The translations under genes and the position numbers were made by a program. The notes below the pieces were generated by a model. It was given only the letters and a program-made list of their open reading frames with translations. It was not told where the DNA came from and made no database searches. DNA of 8,015 nucleotides from an uncultured Oscillospiraceae bacterium (GTDB taxonomy: Bacteria; Bacillota; Clostridia; Oscillospirales; Acutalibacteraceae), in assembly GCA_900555805.1 (NCBI GenBank), contig USMJ01000045.1, positions 1-8,015 on the forward strand. Direction: 5' to 3'. Shown here one piece after another: positions 5,295-8,015 of this stretch. How positions within the stretch are numbered: the first letter of the stretch is position 1; the number at the start of each line of letters is the position of its first letter.

Positions 5295-6161
5295 TTGTCT
5301 ATAGATTTGCATTGTCACACAAAGCTGTCGGACGGCTCTTTGGGCATAGACGATCTCATAATGGTCGCCAAAAAAAGCGGAATGACAGCGATAGCTATAA
5401 CGGATCACGACAGTCTTGCGGGAACGAGACGCGGGCAGATGATAGGCGAAAGACTCGGTTTGCAGGTCATTCCGGGAGTTGAATTTTCAGCGTTTGATAA
5501 GAAGAGAGGAAGAAAAGCTCATATCCTTTGCTATCTTCCCGAGTACCCCGACAGACTTGAGGGACTTTGTAAGAAGATATCGTCGTCAAGAAAGAGAGTC
5601 GGTCAGCTCATGACCCTCAAAGCGGCTCAGAGATTCCCCATAACGCCCGATTTCGTCGTCAGATGCGCGTCGGGCTCGACCAACATATTCAAACAGCATA
5701 TCATGCACGCTCTTGTTGAGTGCGGCTATACGAATTCTATTTTCGGCGATCTTTTCAACGAATTATTTTCGCCCGAAAGTGAGAATAATATTTTATATAA
5801 AGCGGATTATCCCGATCCGACGGAGATAATCGAGGCTATCCACGAAGCCGAGGGAATAGCGGTTCTGGCTCACCCGGGTCAGTATGACAGCTTCGAGCTT
5901 TTGGACGAGCTTATCGAACAGGGACTCGACGGCGTCGAGGTCTGGCATCCGAAGAACAGCCCCGAGCAGGTCGAATATCTCAAGGCGAAAGCCAAGGAGA
6001 AAAAGCTTCTCATGACCGGCGGCAGCGATTTCCACGGAATGTACAGCTCCGAGCCGAGAAAAATAGGCGACTACACAACGCCGCAGGAAAATTTCGAACA
6101 GCTTTTGAAATACAAAGCGAAGAAGAAGAGACAGCAGAAAAAAGCCGAAGCGCAGAAATAA
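5295..6161 (+). CDS. PHP-domain phosphoesterase, RNase AM / 3',5'-nucleoside bisphosphate phosphatase type
   Basis: The product is 288 residues from a TTG start and matches COG0613-type PHP proteins in length. Metal-binding motifs appear in order: DLHCHT (4-9, His6/His8), SDG (12-14), TDHDS (36-40), GVEFS (61-65, Glu63), His76, a KQHIMHALVE segment (134-142), AHPGQ (192-196, His193) and GGSDFHG (242-248, Asp245/His247). Together these supply the usual trinuclear metal site. Characterised relatives are the E. coli 5'-3' exoribonuclease RNase AM (YciV) and a pAp phosphatase, so the likely role is removing 5'-end nucleotides from short RNA or recycling pAp in the cytoplasm. The C-terminus is a basic Lys/Gln tail (272-288), which could bind RNA. 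It is the first gene of a three-gene operon, 16 bases before the next. Histidinol-phosphatase or polymerase-linked PHP functions are less likely. Confidence 0.85.
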   Translation: MSIDLHCHTKLSDGSLGIDDLIMVAKKSGMTAIAITDHDSLAGTRRGQMIGERLGLQVIPGVEFSAFDKKRGRKAHILCYLPEYPDRLEGLCKKISSSRKRVGQLMTLKAAQRFPITPDFVVRCASGSTNIFKQHIMHALVECGYTNSIFGDLFNELFSPESENNILYKADYPDPTEIIEAIHEAEGIAVLAHPGQYDSFELLDELIEQGLDGVEVWHPKNSPEQVEYLKAKAKEKKLLMTGGSDFHGMYSSEPRKIGDYTTPQENFEQLLKYKAKKKRQQKKAEAQK

Positions 6162-6177
6162 TCAGGGAGGTGTTCCT

Positions 6178-6717
6178 ATGTCAGAGAACATAAAAATATA
6201 TAACGGTGCGACAAACGATGATAATTCCGATATGTCGGCGGTCATCGAAGTGATGAAGGAGCACCGCGCGAACGGAAATATCGACAAGGCGAAGAAGCTC
6301 GGCAAGTCGCTGAGCGAAATAGATCTGAACCTGAAAGATCTTCTCGCGCCGAAATTCATGAAGTCGGACATAATCTATCAGGTGAAGGTCATGCTCGTTT
6401 TCGCGGCGGAGCTTAATTTGCAGATGCTCATTTCCGCTCCGATGCTTTCGACGACAGCCATCAATTCTATGTACGACGCAATTCAGAAAAAATCGGAAGG
6501 TTTCTACTCGAACATATCCGACGGCGTGGCGTTCTCGTTTTATTACGCCGGGGTCAGAAACGGCGGCGACATAGCCGAGGATATCGGAAAGACTTTCGCC
6601 ATGCTCTGTTCGGCTCAGGATAACGAGAGCTTCATCGAAGCCGGCGCCAAGGTCTATAAGGCGGCGCTCGCCGTTATCACCGAGAAAATAAACGAGGCCG
6701 ATTTTTCACTTATATGA
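6178..6717 (+). CDS. Hypothetical protein, helical, function unknown
   Basis: I do not recognise this 179-residue protein. It is a solid gene: GGGAGGTG lies 7 bases before the ATG (core 6166-6170), it fits between two recognised genes, and its stop overlaps the next start as ATGA. The sequence looks all-helical and soluble, with a polar Asn/Asp-rich N-terminus (1-20) and a charged helical part (22-65, including EHRANGNIDKAKKLGKSL). A more hydrophobic middle (70-100) and a final alanine-rich helix (153-172) follow. No signal peptide, clear membrane helix or catalytic motif is seen; the single Cys is at 144. Its position between a PHP nuclease/phosphatase and DUF523 suggests a shared process, but that is inference only. 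Confidence 0.85.
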   Translation: MSENIKIYNGATNDDNSDMSAVIEVMKEHRANGNIDKAKKLGKSLSEIDLNLKDLLAPKFMKSDIIYQVKVMLVFAAELNLQMLISAPMLSTTAINSMYDAIQKKSEGFYSNISDGVAFSFYYAGVRNGGDIAEDIGKTFAMLCSAQDNESFIEAGAKVYKAALAVITEKINEADFSLI

Positions 6718-7166
6718 CGGAAATTAAGTTTGTACCCGACGAAGAAAAAGATGAATATGAATACGCCGTGAGCGCCTGTCTCTGCGGCGTATATTGCCGT
6801 TACGACGGAAAAACGAAGTGCGTCCCCGAGATCAAGGCTTTATACGACAGCGGAAAAGCCCTGCTGATCTGTCCCGAAGTGATGGGCGGTATGCCCACAC
6901 CGAGAGCGCCGAGCGAGATCATCGCTCAAAAGGTGATGAGCATAAACGGGGAAGACAACACGGAATATTTTGTCTCGGGAGCGAAAAAAGCTCTTGAGCT
7001 TTGTCAAAAGTATCACGTCAGGAAGGCGATCTTAAAGCAGAACAGCCCCTCCTGCGGATGCAGGCAGGTCTATGACGGAACGTTTTCGGGTAGGCTCATC
7101 GACGGGATGGGAGTGGCGGCGCGTCTTCTTTCGGAGAACGGGATCGAAGTCAGCGGCGAAAAATGA
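6714..7166 (+). CDS. DUF523 family protein (YbbK-like)
   Basis: The product is 150 residues, a usual length for stand-alone DUF523. It carries the family blocks in order: SACLCGVYCRYDG (20-32), ICPEVMGGMPTPR..SEI (52-69), a SGAKKALEL segment (88-96), AILKQNSPSCG (105-115), YDGTFSG (120-126) and GMGVAARLL.ENGI.V (131-146). The conserved cysteines are Cys22, Cys28, Cys53 and Cys114. Cys24 and Cys116 are extra, at places where the family often has other residues. The biochemical role of DUF523 alone is not established; the cysteine pattern hints at metal or redox chemistry. Its ATG overlaps the preceding stop by four bases with no strong ribosome site, so its translation depends on the upstream gene. 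It is the last gene of the operon. Confidence 0.92.
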   Translation: MTEIKFVPDEEKDEYEYAVSACLCGVYCRYDGKTKCVPEIKALYDSGKALLICPEVMGGMPTPRAPSEIIAQKVMSINGEDNTEYFVSGAKKALELCQKYHVRKAILKQNSPSCGCRQVYDGTFSGRLIDGMGVAARLLSENGIEVSGEK

Positions 7167-7171
7167 CAAAA

Positions 7172-7197
7172 GTTTGGCGTTTTGCGAAACAGTTTTT
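7172..7197 (+). terminator. Weak possible terminator after DUF523
   Basis: GTTTGGC (7172-7178) and GCGAAAC (7184-7190) can pair with one G-G mismatch around a GTTTT loop segment, followed by five T (7193-7197). The stem is short and imperfect, so this is only a candidate; it is the best one between the DUF523 stop and the next promoter. Confidence 0.3.
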
Positions 7198-7277
7198 GAA
7201 AAGTCAACATATTTGCATAACACTTATTAAATCAAAATTAAATCGGCTCAAAATACAAAGAAATTTTGTTCAAACTC

Positions 7278-7306
7278 TTGAAAAGATTTTGAACACATGA
7301 TATAAT
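7278..7306 (+). promoter_or_regulatory. Strong extended -10 sigma-A promoter of the secreted-protein gene
   Basis: TTGAAA (7278-7283), a 17-base spacer and a perfect TATAAT (7301-7306), with an extended -10 TG at 7298-7299. An AT-rich stretch upstream (about 7200-7277) could act as an UP-like element. Transcription would start near 7313, giving a leader of about 48 bases. Confidence 0.88.
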
Positions 7307-7319
7307 CGGAACGAAATCA

Positions 7320-7338
7320 ATCATTAGATTCTAATGAT
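7320..7338 (+). promoter_or_regulatory. Palindrome at the 5' end of the secreted-protein mRNA
   Basis: ATCATTAG (7320-7327) and CTAATGAT (7331-7338) are a perfect 8-base inverted repeat with a 3-base centre, about 7 bases after the predicted transcription start. It may be a 5' hairpin that stabilises the mRNA or a downstream operator; the sequence alone cannot decide. Confidence 0.5.
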
Positions 7339-7360
7339 ATACAAGAATGGAGGAAATTCT

Positions 7361-7891
7361 ATGAAAAAGGTCGTATCTTTAGTATTAGCAGTGCTCATGC
7401 TCTTCAGCGCATTCGCATTTGTCGGCTCAGCAGTATCTGTCAGCGACGATAAATATGTTACGCTTGTTTTCAACTACCTCAGCTATGATGTAGGTAACAT
7501 ATATTACGGCACTCCGGAAACAGTTGATGAAGGTCCGATGAAGGGTTGTATCGTCATCAGAGGCGATATGTGCACACCGGGCAACTATGTTCAGCTTCCC
7601 GGCATCAAGAACCCGCCCGAAGGCTATGCAGGCGCATGGTTCCTTAACAGCGCTATGGCTACCGGCGCGGCAGTAGGCAATACCTACGCTTGCGGTTCGA
7701 TGTATCAGATCCCTGAGAACGCAAAGCTCGGCGAATACATAGTTTTCACTGCTACAACGACCCCGATCGAGCAGACCAGCACAATCGTTAAGGTTATCAA
7801 GGTCTTCGCTAAGGTTATCGGTGTTCTCTTCGGAACAGACGCAGCTAACAAGTTCCTTGAGATCATGGGTCAGATCGTCCCGATCGACTGA
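7361..7891 (+). CDS. Small secreted protein of unknown function
   Basis: The product is 176 residues and I do not recognise a family. It opens with a classical Sec signal peptide: MKK, a hydrophobic core (4-20) and a likely cleavage after GSA (Ala24), leaving a mature protein of about 152 residues. A lipobox is absent. The mature part has beta-like hydrophobic/aromatic stretches (YVTLVFNYL, 32-40), three cysteines (63, 71, 111), and a C-terminal hydrophobic/lysine-patterned segment (142-157) that could form an amphipathic helix. No sortase signal, dockerin or S-layer motif is seen. GGAGG (7349-7353) lies 7 bases before the ATG; an upstream in-frame ATG at 7334 falls inside the leader palindrome and is rejected. 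The very strong promoter, ideal ribosome site and clean terminator suggest high expression as a single-gene unit. Codons look more even and less GC-biased than in its neighbours, consistent with high expression or separate origin. Confidence 0.88.
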   Translation: MKKVVSLVLAVLMLFSAFAFVGSAVSVSDDKYVTLVFNYLSYDVGNIYYGTPETVDEGPMKGCIVIRGDMCTPGNYVQLPGIKNPPEGYAGAWFLNSAMATGAAVGNTYACGSMYQIPENAKLGEYIVFTATTTPIEQTSTIVKVIKVFAKVIGVLFGTDAANKFLEIMGQIVPID

Positions 7892-7908
7892 TAATAAACA
7901 GATCTTTG

Positions 7909-7937
7909 AAAGACTTCCCTTTGGGAAGTCTTTTTTT
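7909..7937 (+). terminator. Intrinsic terminator of the secreted-protein gene
   Basis: AAAGACTTCCC (7909-7919) pairs perfectly with GGGAAGTCTTT (7923-7933) around a TTT loop, and the T run 7931-7937 completes a textbook intrinsic terminator. It starts 17 bases after the stop codon. Confidence 0.95.
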
Positions 7938-7970
7938 GTCTTGAAAAGCGCAGGGGGACGGCGCTAAGGC

Positions 7971-8001
7971 AAAACCCGCGGTTCGGCTTGCCGAACCGCG
8001 G
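7971..8001 (-). terminator. GC-rich hairpin, probable terminator of a convergent gene beyond the window
   Basis: CCGCGGTTCGGC (7976-7987) and GCCGAACCGCGG (7990-8001) are perfect 12-base inverted repeats. Read on the - strand, the stem is followed after one G by TTTT (7974-7971). A second, smaller - strand hairpin with a T run lies at 7944-7965 (arms 7947-7951 and 7961-7965). On the + strand no T run follows. The T runs are short, so this could instead be part of a structured RNA that continues past the window. Confidence 0.45.
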
Positions 8002-8015
8002 TGCCGCAAGGCGGA

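Noticed and set aside
7966..8015. Resemblance to a c-di-GMP-I (GEMM) riboswitch: GGCAAAACC, a hairpin, then GCCGCAAGG
   Set aside because: The conserved segment after the first hairpin does not match, GCAA instead closes a small hairpin, and the downstream half is outside the window. The likeness is too slight to call.

Overview
The window looks like a chromosomal fragment of a Gram-positive Clostridia, probably of the Oscillospiraceae/Ruminococcaceae type. The reasons are strong GGAGG ribosome sites about 7-8 bases before almost every start, one TTG start, Firmicutes-like sigA promoters, mixed moderate GC, and the gene families themselves (VanZ-like, DUF523, MTA/SAH nucleosidase, a small secreted protein). 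The taxonomy is inferred from style and was not tested by a search. Every gene supported here is on the + strand, and no mobile element, CRISPR array, tRNA or rRNA gene was seen.

Bases 1-4111 are one tightly packed run of six genes with gaps of 1-22 bases or overlaps of 4-20 bases: the 3' end of tsaE, then tsaB, rpiB, an alpha/beta-hydrolase of the monoacylglycerol-lipase type, a VanZ-like membrane protein and an MFS transporter. The first two belong to the t6A tRNA-modification pathway. The next is a pentose-phosphate isomerase, and the last three act on or at the membrane. The promoter lies before the window.

Bases 4112-4423 hold no gene but are rich in structure. A compact multi-branched fold (4109-4249) reads best as RNA on the - strand, where two of its hairpins carry GAAA loops. 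Next comes a consensus sigma-A promoter (4313-4342) whose -35 box and spacer contain a perfect palindrome, probably an operator. A short leader with its own stem follows and leads into a single-gene unit, an MTA/SAH nucleosidase (4424-5140), closed by a long hairpin at 5158-5202.

A second promoter (5201-5229) overlaps the end of that hairpin and drives a three-gene operon: a PHP-domain phosphoesterase of the RNase AM/pAp-phosphatase type (TTG start), an unrecognised 179-residue helical protein, and a DUF523 protein whose start overlaps the previous stop. A third, very strong promoter with an extended -10 (7278-7306) drives a small secreted protein of unknown function (7361-7891), which ends in a textbook terminator. 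The last 70 bases hold GC-rich hairpins that probably terminate a convergent gene lying beyond the window.

The best candidates for something undescribed are the 4109-4249 structured element, the operator-bearing promoter next to it, the unknown helical protein coupled to DUF523, and the strongly expressed secreted protein. No defence or other multi-gene novel system is visible.
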